A stretch of DNA of 64,000 nucleotides from Rhodohalobacter sp. 614A (GTDB lineage Bacteria > Bacteroidota > Rhodothermia > Balneolales > Balneolaceae), in NCBI RefSeq assembly GCF_021462415.1, contig NZ_JAKEDS010000002.1, forward strand, positions 186,001-250,000, in the 5' to 3' direction. Positions 16,762 to 26,102 of the stretch are shown here, piece after piece. The translations under genes were made by a program, and so were the position numbers. The notes under the pieces were generated by a model. That model made no database searches, was not told the DNA's origin, and saw only the letters and a list, made by a program, of their open reading frames with translations. Numbering within the stretch: position 1 is the first letter of the stretch; every line of letters starts with the position of its first letter.

Positions 16762-18996
16762 ATGAAAGAATTATCTGTTTTACTCTCACTAATTTTGATT
16801 ATTCCCTATATCGGATTCGCTCAAAATCAGGTTGGAGAGATTGAAGGAATCGTTAAATCGAAAGGTGAAATGGTTATCGGGGCAAATGTTGGAATCCCCG
16901 ATTTGCAAAAGGGTGCGGCTACCGATGCCAACGGATTTTATCACATCAAAAATATTCCGGCTGGTACGTACACACTGGAGATCTCATCAGTGGGGTTTCA
17001 AAAATATTCTGAAACTGTTGAGGTTCAATCCGGTGAAATTCTGGAATTGAATATCGAGCTGGAAGAATCCACACTTGAGCTCGATCAAATAGTCGTCACA
17101 GGAACGATGAGGAAAATCTATGTGAAGGACTCTCCGGTGAAAGTCAGCGTGGTGAAAGCTGCCCAGCTTGAGCAGGGAAAAGTCAGTGCTAATATTATGG
17201 ATTTGATCAGTAGTGTAAACGGACTTTCCACGCAACTAAATTGTGGAGTTTGCGGAACCAATGCCATTCGAATCAATGGAGTGGAAGGGCCAAACACAGC
17301 CGTACTGATTGACGGTATGCCGATCATGGGTGCGCTGGCCTCTATTTATGGATTGAATGGAATCAGCCCGTCTATTATTGATCAGGTTGAAGTGATTAAA
17401 GGCCCTCAATCTACGTTGTATGGAACACAGGCGTTGGGTGGAGTGGTCAATATCATCACAAAAAACCCTGCCACCACGCCTACATTTTCTGCAGATATTT
17501 ATGGCAAGACTACTGAAGAAGGAAATGTAAACCTGGCGTATTCTCCAAAAATCGAACGTTTTGAAGGGTTTTTGAGCGGAAATGTTGTGCGACTGGAAAA
17601 CTATTTTGACAAGAACGGCGACAACTTCAATGATCTTGTGAAGCAGTCCCGGGTCTCTCTTTTCGGAAAAGGTACATTGCTCGGAGAGAATATGGAACAG
17701 CGGCTGAATGTGGCCACCAAGTTTTACACTGAAAACAGAACCGGCGGCCTCCAGGATTTTACAGATGATTTGCGCGGATCGGATCAAATATACGGGGAAT
17801 CGATCTACACCAACCGGTTGGAATTGATGACCGATTACCGGCCTGCAGGCCTCAACGAACAACTTCGTTTTAGCGGAGCGGCAACCTATCACGAACAAGA
17901 CAGTTATTACGGAACGGACTGGTACGACGCTCAGCAGAGCATCTACTTTCTGCAGGGTACTTGGGATCAGTCAATAGGAGATCATTTTAAGCTCCTCAGC
18001 GGAACCACCATCCGATATGAAACCTACAACGATAATACTCCAGCCACCTCAGATAGTCCTGACCGACGTTGGATTCCCGGAATCTTCTCTCAGGGTGAAT
18101 TGGCTATAGGTGATTTTACATTTGTCGGTGGACTCCGAATCGATCATCATTCTGAACACGGGTATATAACGGCACCGAGATTATCCGCAAAATTCAGCCC
18201 GACCGATCTGACCACATTTCGTGCCAGTGCCGGAACCGGATTTCGGGTTGTGAATGTTTTTACAGAAGATCATGCCGCGCTGACGGGTGCGCGTGAAGTT
18301 GTTTTCAATGAAGATCTTGACCCTGAACGATCAAAAAGCATTACCGCAAGTTTGGAGCAAATTATTCCGTTTGGTGTCAACCCGCTTACTGTTAGCTTGG
18401 ATGGTTTTTACACGCATTTTTCAAATCAAATCATTCCGGATTATGACCAAGATCCCAACCTGATCGTCTATGAAAACCTGAACGGATTTTCAGTCACACG
18501 CGGATTTTCAGTAGATATCGATCAAAATTTTACAACCATTCCATTCAGCTACAATGCAAGCATTACTATTATGGATGTATTTACCGAAGAGGACGGCAAT
18601 CGTAAAGCCCTGGTTTATGCTCCGGATTATCTCGGCACCTTTGGAGCCACGTATGACATTCGGTCACTTGATGGCCTTTCATTTGGATATAACGGAAATC
18701 TGGTTGGCCCGAAACGCATGCCAAATAATTATGTAGAAGATTTTGGTCTGGATGAATGGTCCCCGGCTTACTCCACACATGATCTTAAAATCACCAAAGA
18801 ATTTACAAATGTGAATAGCCCGAACGGAATTGGTTTTGAAGTGTATGTATCGGCAGAAAATATCTTCGATTTCAAACAGGACAGCCCTTTGGTTGATCCG
18901 CAAGATCCTTTTGGTCCCAATTTCGATACCATTTATACATGGGGACCAATTGTTGGGCGAACATTTTCACTCGGTGCCAGACTAAATCTTCGATAG
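16762..18996 (+). CDS. TonB-dependent receptor with a CxxC pair in the plug domain
   Basis: 744 residues: signal peptide (1-20, ending GFAQ), a carboxypeptidase-regulatory-like domain (about 26-105), a plug (about 115-235) and a barrel ending in FSLGARLNLR. The plug contains NCGVCGTNAIRINGVEG (Cys161 and Cys164). I found no other cysteine in the whole protein. The following VLIDGMPIMGALASIYGLNG and VEVIKGPQSTLYGTQALGG are canonical plug segments of the receptor family. The next gene, an exported thioredoxin-fold protein, starts at the very next base. Import of a metal complex (iron, copper or another metal) is likely. The exact substrate is unknown. Confidence 0.88.
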   Translation: MKELSVLLSLILIIPYIGFAQNQVGEIEGIVKSKGEMVIGANVGIPDLQKGAATDANGFYHIKNIPAGTYTLEISSVGFQKYSETVEVQSGEILELNIELEESTLELDQIVVTGTMRKIYVKDSPVKVSVVKAAQLEQGKVSANIMDLISSVNGLSTQLNCGVCGTNAIRINGVEGPNTAVLIDGMPIMGALASIYGLNGISPSIIDQVEVIKGPQSTLYGTQALGGVVNIITKNPATTPTFSADIYGKTTEEGNVNLAYSPKIERFEGFLSGNVVRLENYFDKNGDNFNDLVKQSRVSLFGKGTLLGENMEQRLNVATKFYTENRTGGLQDFTDDLRGSDQIYGESIYTNRLELMTDYRPAGLNEQLRFSGAATYHEQDSYYGTDWYDAQQSIYFLQGTWDQSIGDHFKLLSGTTIRYETYNDNTPATSDSPDRRWIPGIFSQGELAIGDFTFVGGLRIDHHSEHGYITAPRLSAKFSPTDLTTFRASAGTGFRVVNVFTEDHAALTGAREVVFNEDLDPERSKSITASLEQIIPFGVNPLTVSLDGFYTHFSNQIIPDYDQDPNLIVYENLNGFSVTRGFSVDIDQNFTTIPFSYNASITIMDVFTEEDGNRKALVYAPDYLGTFGATYDIRSLDGLSFGYNGNLVGPKRMPNNYVEDFGLDEWSPAYSTHDLKITKEFTNVNSPNGIGFEVYVSAENIFDFKQDSPLVDPQDPFGPNFDTIYTWGPIVGRTFSLGARLNLR

Positions 18997-19491
18997 ATGA
19001 GAAATTTCAAGTACAAATTTAAATTCGTAGCCATCTGGGTGGGAATGTTTCTACTGATGGGGGCTCTGTTCGGGTCCCCATTACCCGCCCAGAATACATC
19101 TTCTGTAGATTGGTATTCGTTTGAAAAAGCTATACAACTTGCTGAAGAGAATCAGCAGCTCATTCTGGTGGACGTTTGGGCCCCATGGTGCGGCTGGTGC
19201 AAAAAAATGGAGAAAGAAGTTTATCCTGAACTCTCAAAAAATATTACAAGCCAATTTATATGGACCCGATTAAACAGAGATGATAATCGCTCAAGACTTC
19301 ATTTTAAAGAGCAGCGTTTTACTCCACTGAAAATTGCACAAAAATTGAATACTCAAAGCGTTCCGGCTCTTGTCGTTCTTTCTCCGGACGGAGATTATCT
19401 ATTCCACATTTCTGGTTTTACGAAGGCCAAAAAGCTGGAATCAATTTTGGAATATGTTATTACTAATACGTTGAAAAGTTCTTCGATTTAA
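18997..19491 (+). CDS. Exported thioredoxin-fold protein (DsbD-gamma/TlpA-like) linked to the receptor
   Basis: 164 residues with an N-terminal hydrophobic segment (about 11-28, cleavage near LPAQ), so it is exported or membrane-anchored. The active site is WAPWCGWCKKME (Cys65 and Cys68), and the cis-proline loop is in SVPALVV, as in thioredoxins that keep periplasmic thiols reduced or oxidised. The start codon begins directly after the receptor stop, which implies a functional pair. The oxidised or reduced partner might be the CxxC of the receptor plug, but this is inference. Confidence 0.88.
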   Translation: MRNFKYKFKFVAIWVGMFLLMGALFGSPLPAQNTSSVDWYSFEKAIQLAEENQQLILVDVWAPWCGWCKKMEKEVYPELSKNITSQFIWTRLNRDDNRSRLHFKEQRFTPLKIAQKLNTQSVPALVVLSPDGDYLFHISGFTKAKKLESILEYVITNTLKSSSI

Positions 19492-19609
19492 AAATAAAAA
19501 AGTGCTTTCTATCCCTTTTTCTAATCAACCCAATTGTTGAAAACTTGCCGGAAATGTGGAAAAGTATTCATTGACAATGAGTTGCCCAGCCGTTTAATTA
19601 CAAGCAGAT

Positions 19610-19790
19610 TTTAAAGGTGCCCCGAACATTCGGGGTGAAAAGGGAATCCGGTGGAAATCCGGAGCTGTCCCCGCAACTGTAATCCGGTTTATTTCTTTAT
19701 TTACACCACTGTTTCAGCCCCAAAAGAAACGGGAAGGTTTAAAGAGATCATCGGTAAGTCAGGAGACCTGCCTTCTATAAATCAGTAAAC
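19610..19790 (+). promoter_or_regulatory. Cobalamin (adenosylcobalamin-type) riboswitch
   Basis: The region has the conserved core of the B12 element: GGTGCCCC..GGGG, then AGGGAATCCGGTGGAAATCC, GGAGCTGTCCCCGCAACTGT, and the terminal B12 box TAAGTCAGGAGACCTGCC (19755-19772). A downstream AAGGCAG (19820-19826) can pair with CTGCCTT (19768-19774), which could form an expression platform. It lies 126 nt upstream of metE, the standard target. B12 binding would be expected to turn expression off. Confidence 0.95.
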
Positions 19791-19915
19791 AAAACCTTCG
19801 GGAGTTAAGGTGTTGTTGAAAGGCAGAAAGATCCTTGGTTCAATTCTTTAACCTATGTTCAACTTGCCTTCCTCAACGTTTTTAGCCTCCATTCACAGCT
19901 AAAACAAGTTCTAAA

Positions 19916-22252
19916 ATGTTAACACATACCCTTGGATTTCCCCGCCTTGGTGCGCAGCGAGATTTGAAAAAACTCGTCGAGTCGTACTGGAAAGGAGAAA
20001 TCGATCAATCTAAACTGATTCAATCCACATCAGCTCTAAAAGCGGTCCACTGGACCCAACAGAAGAGTGCCGGGATCGATCTGGTTCCGTCAAATGACTT
20101 CTCTCTCTACGATCAGGTTCTGGATACAGCTCTCCTTGTCGGAGCCATTCCGGATCGATACAAAGATTTATATCAGTCCGAACAAGAAAAATCTACCAGC
20201 TACCCTATTGATACCTATTTTGCCATGGCCCGTGGATTGCAGGATGACAAACACGACATCCCCGCTATGGAAATGACCAAATGGTTTAATACCAATTATC
20301 ATTACATTGTGCCGGAATTTTCGGCCGATCAGGAATTTGAATGTCTGTCCACCAAAATTTTTGATGAATATGAAGAAGCACAATCTGTAGGAGTTGTTAC
20401 CAAACCCGTGCTTATTGGTCCGGTTAGTTTTTTGCTTCTCGGAAAAGAGAAAGATACATCTGATGGATTTCACCGGTTAGATCTGCTTGATAAATTGTTG
20501 CCTGTCTATCAGGAAATTCTGAGCAAACTTCAGGACAAAGGTGTTGAATGGGTTCAGATTGAAGAACCATTCCTGGCGCTGGATCTTGAAGATGATGCGA
20601 AAATATCTTTTCAAAAAGCCTATGAAACGTTTCACCAGGATCTTGATAGCTTAAAGCTTTTGCTTACCACATATTTTGAAGGACTGAGTGATAATACAGC
20701 GCTGGCCTGCGGACTTCCCGTAGACGGACTTCACATTGATTTGGTGAATGATCCGGATCAGCTGGGTAACGTGTTGGATCAACTAAACGAAGAAACAGCG
20801 CTATCTTTGGGATTGATTGACGGCCGAAATATCTGGAAAACTGATCTTCAAAAAGCAGCAGCTTTTGTTGAAAAAGCAAAAGAAAAAATCGGAGAGGATC
20901 GACTGTTAATCGGCTCGTCTTGCTCACTGCTTCACAGTCCGGTAGATCTGGATCAGGAAACCGACGAAACCGCTCTTCCTGCTAAAGTGAAGCGTTGGAT
21001 GTCTTTTGCGAAACAAAAATTGGGAGAAATTTCTCTGCTGAAAAAACTTGTAGCTGATGAACTTTCTGCCGATGAAAAGCAAAAGCTGGAAAAGCATCAA
21101 GCCGATGTAGACGACAAACGGACATCTGAGCTTGTAAACAATCCAAGCGTTCAAAGCCGAATGGATAATCTGGATGACTCCTACCTGAACCGTAAACAAC
21201 CGTTTACCGAACGGCAGGCTGTTCAAAAAGAGCATCTCAACATTCCTGAAACGTTTCCTACCACCACCATAGGTTCGTTCCCTCAAACATCAGAAGTACG
21301 AAAATGGCGGGCCGATTACCGGAAAGGAGTTCTTTCGGAAGATCAGTACACAGAAATCATCCATAAAGCCATCAGCGAACTGATCAAAACCCAGGAAGAA
21401 ATTGGACTGGATGTATTAGTACACGGTGAATTTGAACGGAATGATATGGTAGAATATTTCGGTGAACATTTTTCCGGATTTGCTTTTACGCGCAACGGCT
21501 GGGTACAAAGTTATGGAACACGAGGAGTAAAACCGCCCATTGTGTATGGTGATGTACACCTTCCCGATCCGGTAACTGTTCCATGGTCGGCGTATGCGCA
21601 ATCGCAAACCGACAAACTCGTAAAAGGAATGCTAACGGGTCCGGTCACTATTTTGCAATGGTCGTTTGTGCGGGATGACCAGCCCCGATCCGAAACCGCG
21701 AAACAGATTGCACTGGCCATTCGCGATGAAGTACAGGATCTGGAAAAAGCCGGTATTCAAATCATACAAATTGATGAACCTGCCTTCAGAGAAGGATTAC
21801 CGCTTCGATTGGATAAACGCGAGGCGTACTTAACATGGGCTGTGGATGCTTTCCGAATTTCGTCCACCGGAGTGGAGGATAAAACTCAAATCCATTCTCA
21901 TATGTGTTACTCGGAGTTTAATGACATCATTGAGCACATTGCACGCCTGGATGCGGATGTTATTTCCATGGAAACATCGCGTTCACAAATGGAACTGCTG
22001 GATGCCTTCGTACAATTCGATTATCCGAATGAAATTGGCCCGGGAGTGTATGACATTCACTCGCCGCGAATTCCTTCCACAGAAGAGATGGTAGCACTAT
22101 TGGAAAAAGCCGTTGAAGTGCTGAAACCCGAACAAATTTGGGTAAATCCTGATTGCGGACTTAAAACCCGCGGCTGGGAAGAAACCATTCCATCACTAAA
22201 AAATATGGTGCAAGCCGCCGGAAAAATGAGGCGAGAAACTGTCGAATCTTAA
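19916..22252 (+). CDS. metE: Cobalamin-independent methionine synthase
   Basis: 778 residues. The N-terminal half begins with the family hallmark HTLGFPRLGAQRDLK. The C-terminal catalytic half has TTTIGSFPQTSEVRKWRADY, and the zinc ligands are in HSHMCYSEF (His and Cys), a Glu in ISMETSRSQ, and PDCGLKTRG (Cys about 747). It transfers the methyl group of 5-methyltetrahydrofolate polyglutamate to homocysteine in the cytoplasm. The length is close to the E. coli enzyme. A B12 riboswitch lies upstream, so expression should rise when B12 is scarce, presumably with a B12-dependent MetH elsewhere in the genome. Confidence 0.97.
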   Translation: MLTHTLGFPRLGAQRDLKKLVESYWKGEIDQSKLIQSTSALKAVHWTQQKSAGIDLVPSNDFSLYDQVLDTALLVGAIPDRYKDLYQSEQEKSTSYPIDTYFAMARGLQDDKHDIPAMEMTKWFNTNYHYIVPEFSADQEFECLSTKIFDEYEEAQSVGVVTKPVLIGPVSFLLLGKEKDTSDGFHRLDLLDKLLPVYQEILSKLQDKGVEWVQIEEPFLALDLEDDAKISFQKAYETFHQDLDSLKLLLTTYFEGLSDNTALACGLPVDGLHIDLVNDPDQLGNVLDQLNEETALSLGLIDGRNIWKTDLQKAAAFVEKAKEKIGEDRLLIGSSCSLLHSPVDLDQETDETALPAKVKRWMSFAKQKLGEISLLKKLVADELSADEKQKLEKHQADVDDKRTSELVNNPSVQSRMDNLDDSYLNRKQPFTERQAVQKEHLNIPETFPTTTIGSFPQTSEVRKWRADYRKGVLSEDQYTEIIHKAISELIKTQEEIGLDVLVHGEFERNDMVEYFGEHFSGFAFTRNGWVQSYGTRGVKPPIVYGDVHLPDPVTVPWSAYAQSQTDKLVKGMLTGPVTILQWSFVRDDQPRSETAKQIALAIRDEVQDLEKAGIQIIQIDEPAFREGLPLRLDKREAYLTWAVDAFRISSTGVEDKTQIHSHMCYSEFNDIIEHIARLDADVISMETSRSQMELLDAFVQFDYPNEIGPGVYDIHSPRIPSTEEMVALLEKAVEVLKPEQIWVNPDCGLKTRGWEETIPSLKNMVQAAGKMRRETVES

Positions 22253-22323
22253 CCCCTTTTTCCCGGCCTGCTCATGTGTCGGGACAGAAAGGATTGGAGG
22301 TTGATTTTTTATCTCCCCTAAAT

Positions 22324-22344
22324 CCCCTCCTTATACAGGAGGGG
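22324..22344. repeat. Intergenic GC-rich palindrome between metE and nrdB
   Basis: CCCCTCC (22324-22330) and GGAGGGG (22338-22344) are perfect arms around a TTATACA loop. They sit in the context CTAAATCCCCTCC..AGGAGGGGACTTTC. This resembles short interspersed palindromes common in Bacteroidota-like genomes. It may instead act as an attenuator or processing hairpin between the two genes. No T-run follows. Confidence 0.5.
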
Positions 22345-22386
22345 ACTTTCAAAAAACTATCAATCACATGCTTAACGCCACCATAT

Positions 22387-23373
22387 ATGAACCCTAAACT
22401 TATTGGAAAAACATCTGTCCGCGACAACATAAAATTAAGTGAGGACCCATCGTATCCAATTTTTCGTGAACTTTATGAAAAACAGAAAAAAGCTGTTTGG
22501 TTTCCTGAAGAGCTAAATATTCAGCAGGATGCGCTGGATTATCATTCCCTGTCTGATGATGAAAAAGATCTTTTTGATACCGCGGTCGGTTATTTTTGCT
22601 CATCAGAATTGCTGGTACAAAATGTATTGGTCAATTCCTTTTTCCCACTGCTAACCGACCCTCATGCAAAAATGAGTTTCAGTACGCAGCTTTTTATGGA
22701 AAACATCCATAGTGACTTTTTTGAAATCGTTTTGCAATCGTTCGGAATGGATCGCGAAAAAATGTACGATGTAGCTTTTTCTGATCCCATTCTTCGCAAA
22801 AAGCAGTCGCTAATTGTAGAAGAGATCGACAAAATCAGTTACAACGGAATTGACCCAAATTCCACCGAAGGTCAGAAAGATATTCTTCGTGCTATTCTTC
22901 TGAATAACATTATTCTCGAAGGTATTTTCTTTTACTCCTCATTCGCACACTTCTTTGCACTGAAAGATATGGGCAAAATGAAAAATGTTGTTTCCGGTGT
23001 GGAACTGGTTTTAATTGATGAATCTCTCCACCTGCAAAATGGTATTGAAGCTATTCTCATCATGCTGGAAGAAAATCCCGGCATCGTGGAAGACGAGCAA
23101 TATGTACAAGAGATTCGTGACGTGATTCTGGAAGGAACGGCTCTGGAAATTGAATATGTACAACACAAATTTGGCAATAAAACCATTCTTGGAATTTCAT
23201 TTGGCGAGATGGAACGCTACCTGAAGTACATTACCGATCGACGCCTGCAGGAGCTCGGATTTGAACAGGAATTCCACATCACGGAAAACCCGCTTCGATT
23301 CCTGCAAAAAGAAGATGTGAAAAAGCTGATCAACTTTTTTGAAGTGTCATCCACCGAATACACCAACTATTGA
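22387..23373 (+). CDS. nrdB: Ribonucleotide reductase beta subunit, class Ic (Mn/Fe)
   Basis: 328 residues from ATG 22387, with a GTG at 22276 rejected because its extension has no family similarity. The metal ligands are Glu74 (SSELLVQN), Glu105 and His108 (MENIHSDFF), Glu178 (ILEGIFFY), Glu212 and His215 (DESLHLQ). The residue at the radical-Tyr position is Phe112. The first ligand is Glu, not the Asp of class Ia. The offsets between these residues are the same as between the Chlamydia trachomatis residues E89, E120, H123, F127, E193, E227 and H230. That is class Ic, using a Mn(IV)/Fe(III) centre in place of a tyrosyl radical. It supplies the oxidant to NrdA for dNTP synthesis. Confidence 0.95.
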   Translation: MNPKLIGKTSVRDNIKLSEDPSYPIFRELYEKQKKAVWFPEELNIQQDALDYHSLSDDEKDLFDTAVGYFCSSELLVQNVLVNSFFPLLTDPHAKMSFSTQLFMENIHSDFFEIVLQSFGMDREKMYDVAFSDPILRKKQSLIVEEIDKISYNGIDPNSTEGQKDILRAILLNNIILEGIFFYSSFAHFFALKDMGKMKNVVSGVELVLIDESLHLQNGIEAILIMLEENPGIVEDEQYVQEIRDVILEGTALEIEYVQHKFGNKTILGISFGEMERYLKYITDRRLQELGFEQEFHITENPLRFLQKEDVKKLINFFEVSSTEYTNY

Positions 23374-23464
23374 ATATCGAACAGACGAACAAGGAATAAC
23401 GAATGATGAAGTGGTTGCTTCTCATCTACTAATTTAATCACATAAAAATACCGCAGGAGTTAAC

Positions 23465-25873
23465 ATGCAACGCACAGTAATAAAACGAGACGGCACTGAA
23501 CAGGATTTTCGCACTCAAAAGATCATCAATGCCATTTTTGAAATTATACAAGGACTGAAAGTTGAGGATGATTATGAGCTCGTTTTTCTCATCATGAAAG
23601 AGCTCGACTTGAAAGTTCCGGAACGGGTAACCACCGAGGAGCTTGATCGCCTTGTACTTAAAGCTATTGAACAGCTTATTCCAAAGCATCCCGTGTATGA
23701 TACACTCGCCACACGGCAGTTATTAAAGCTGATCAACAAAGGCATTAATCGCCGTCTGGATAGTTTTGAAGCTTATTTTGAACATGCACTGGACCAAAAT
23801 CTGCTGGATGAAAGTTTGAGGGAGTTCGATATTGAATTGTTGTCTGGTGCCCTGAATTACGAGAGAGACGGCTTGCTTGATTATTTCGGTTTAACAACGC
23901 TGAAGGATCGCTATCTGATGAAAAACAGACAGACCGAAACGATCGAAAAACCGCAGTGGTTTTTTATGCGAGTGGCAATGGGGATTGGCAATTCCAACGA
24001 AGAAGTCGTTAAAATCTATAACAAGCTGTCGAAGCTGGAATACCTGCATTCCACACCGACGTTGTTCAACTCGGGAACGGTCACCTCTCAGTATTCTTCC
24101 TGCTATGTGAGCGTGGTGGATGATTCGTTGGATTCGATCATGAATAAAGTTCGCGAAACCGGGTTTTTAGCCAAATATGCCGGCGGTGTCGGAACGGATA
24201 TCACGCGTGTTCGGGCGACTGGTTCAAATATTAAATCCCTGAATGCACCATCATCCGGAGCGATTCCTTTCATTAAGATTTTTGATACACTGGTGAATTC
24301 CATTCAGCAGGGTGGCCGCCGCCGAAGTTCTCAGGTGATTTCTATGCAGCCTTGGCATCTGGATATTGACGGATTTCTGGATCTTCGTGAAACCACTGGA
24401 AATGCTTATTTCCGAACTCCATCACTAAACACCAAACTCTGGATGCCGGATGAAATGATGCGCCGGATTCATCAAGGCGAACCGATTTATCTGTTTGATC
24501 CGGGGGAGTGCCCTGAATTGGTAGAAGCGTTTGGTGATGATTTCAAGAAAAAATATGAAGCCCGAATTGAACAGGCAGAAGCAGGAAAACTGGATCAGTT
24601 CAAAAAGCTTGACAGCCAGAACTTCTTCAAAAAATATTTGTTTAAGTTAGCCAAAACGGGTCATCCATGGTTGATCTTTAAAGATGAGCACAACCGTCAC
24701 AATCCGTGCCCGGAATACAGTGTCATCAACAGCTCCAATCTCTGTACGGAAATTTCGATTCCAAACCGGCCGGATTCAACCGCCGTTTGTACACTGGCAT
24801 CCATCAATCTTTCTCAACATGTGAAAGAAGACCAGAGTGATGTGGATTGGGAAAAACTGGAAGACACGATTCAGGTGATGGTTCGCGGGCTTGATAATAT
24901 TCTCGATAAGAATTTTTATCCATCCGAAGCCGCCCGAAAAAACACGATGGACTTGCGTCCGCTTGGCATCGGTTTGATGGGTTTTGCAGAAGCGTTGATT
25001 GATCTCAACATCTCATATGATTCTGAAGAAGCCGTGATTTTTGCGCGTAAACTCGGCGCTTTCATGAAAAAAATTGCCTACCAAACGTCAGAAAAACTGG
25101 CTGAAGAACGCGGTGCATTCAATCATTATCAGGAAATGGAGGAGCAGGACAAGCCCTACGACTATGCTCCCCGCCGAAATGCAGTGCTTTTAGCCATTGC
25201 GCCAACGGCGTCTATCTCCATTATTTCCGGCACCACTTCCTCCATCGACAGTTACTTCAGCAATCTCTATTCCCGCGATACGCTTTCCGGGAAACATATT
25301 GTGATTAATCGTCAGTTAATTCGTGATCTGGAAGAAAAAGGACTATGGAATGATGAAATGGCCGACACCATCAAAGCCAATAGTGGTTCTGTTCAGCATA
25401 TCCGGGAATTGGATGGAGTGATCGAAAAAGAGCTCTATAAAACGGCGTATGAAATTCATCCAAAACGACAGGTAGATATTGCTGCAGCTTTCCAGGAATC
25501 GATTGATCAGGCGGTTTCTAAATCGATTTATATTGACGAGCAGCTCCGTGGAAATATGGAAGAGATCTATATCTACGCGTGGGAGAAAAAACTGAAATCC
25601 ACCTATTATTGCTTTATCGACAAAGTGGTGAAAGGCGAAAAGTATACCTCCAAAGTGAATAAACGAGGAACACGACGAGGATTCGGAGCAACGGGATCTT
25701 CTAAAAACTCAGCGGTTCAGTCCAAACCCGAGCAAGAGGAAAGTTTGGAGGAATTGGAAAAAAAAGCCCGAAAAAAATTCGGAGATGATGTGGTAGATCA
25801 GGCATTATCTGCCGATGCAGATTCCTGTCCGACGGATCCCATGTTGCGAAAGATCTGCCCGAGTTGTGAGTAA
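23465..25873 (+). CDS. nrdA: Ribonucleoside-diphosphate reductase alpha subunit
   Basis: 802 residues. An ATP-cone lies at the N-terminus (VIKRDGTEQDFRTQKIINAI), followed by the R1 barrel with STPTLFNSGT and SSCYVSVVDDS (active-site Cys), GGVGTDITRVRATGS, NSSNLCTEI (Asn-x-Cys-x-Glu), a PTASISIISGTTSSI segment, and a C-terminal CPSCE shuttle pair. It reduces ribonucleoside diphosphates using the radical-initiating NrdB encoded 91 nt upstream. The ATP-cone implies allosteric control of overall activity. The gene may be transcribed from the metE riboswitch promoter. Confidence 0.96.
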   Translation: MQRTVIKRDGTEQDFRTQKIINAIFEIIQGLKVEDDYELVFLIMKELDLKVPERVTTEELDRLVLKAIEQLIPKHPVYDTLATRQLLKLINKGINRRLDSFEAYFEHALDQNLLDESLREFDIELLSGALNYERDGLLDYFGLTTLKDRYLMKNRQTETIEKPQWFFMRVAMGIGNSNEEVVKIYNKLSKLEYLHSTPTLFNSGTVTSQYSSCYVSVVDDSLDSIMNKVRETGFLAKYAGGVGTDITRVRATGSNIKSLNAPSSGAIPFIKIFDTLVNSIQQGGRRRSSQVISMQPWHLDIDGFLDLRETTGNAYFRTPSLNTKLWMPDEMMRRIHQGEPIYLFDPGECPELVEAFGDDFKKKYEARIEQAEAGKLDQFKKLDSQNFFKKYLFKLAKTGHPWLIFKDEHNRHNPCPEYSVINSSNLCTEISIPNRPDSTAVCTLASINLSQHVKEDQSDVDWEKLEDTIQVMVRGLDNILDKNFYPSEAARKNTMDLRPLGIGLMGFAEALIDLNISYDSEEAVIFARKLGAFMKKIAYQTSEKLAEERGAFNHYQEMEEQDKPYDYAPRRNAVLLAIAPTASISIISGTTSSIDSYFSNLYSRDTLSGKHIVINRQLIRDLEEKGLWNDEMADTIKANSGSVQHIRELDGVIEKELYKTAYEIHPKRQVDIAAAFQESIDQAVSKSIYIDEQLRGNMEEIYIYAWEKKLKSTYYCFIDKVVKGEKYTSKVNKRGTRRGFGATGSSKNSAVQSKPEQEESLEELEKKARKKFGDDVVDQALSADADSCPTDPMLRKICPSCE

Positions 25874-26061
25874 ATGATCTTTAATCAATTTCTTATACAA
25901 GTTCATACAGACCATATTTTTCAGGGATTTTTGAAAAAGGGCTTTAAAAGCTTTAAAACTGGTTCTTGTGAATGATTGTGCACCTGAAATTGTGCCCAAA
26001 CTGGAAAGGAACAGAAGATTCCCCTATACTTTTTCGTGAAGCACACTACACTTAAAATGAA

Positions 26062-26094
26062 AAGCCCTTGCAACTCATTGAATTGCAAGGGCTT
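26062..26094 (-). terminator. Terminator after tRNA-Leu
   Basis: AAGCCCTTGCAA (26062-26073) and TTGCAAGGGCTT (26083-26094) are perfect 12-nt complements. On the minus strand the hairpin lies 8 nt after the tRNA 3' end and is followed by TTTTCATTTT. Confidence 0.8.
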
Positions 26095-26102
26095 AATAAT
26101 TG

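Noticed and set aside
17236-17898. A 220-codon open frame on the minus strand inside the CxxC receptor gene
   Set aside because: It lies wholly antisense to a clear TonB receptor and has no protein-like motif or start context.
22276-22386. GTG start for nrdB
   Set aside because: The extra 37 residues contain a repeat-like palindrome and no NrdB similarity. The ATG at 22387 fits the family start.
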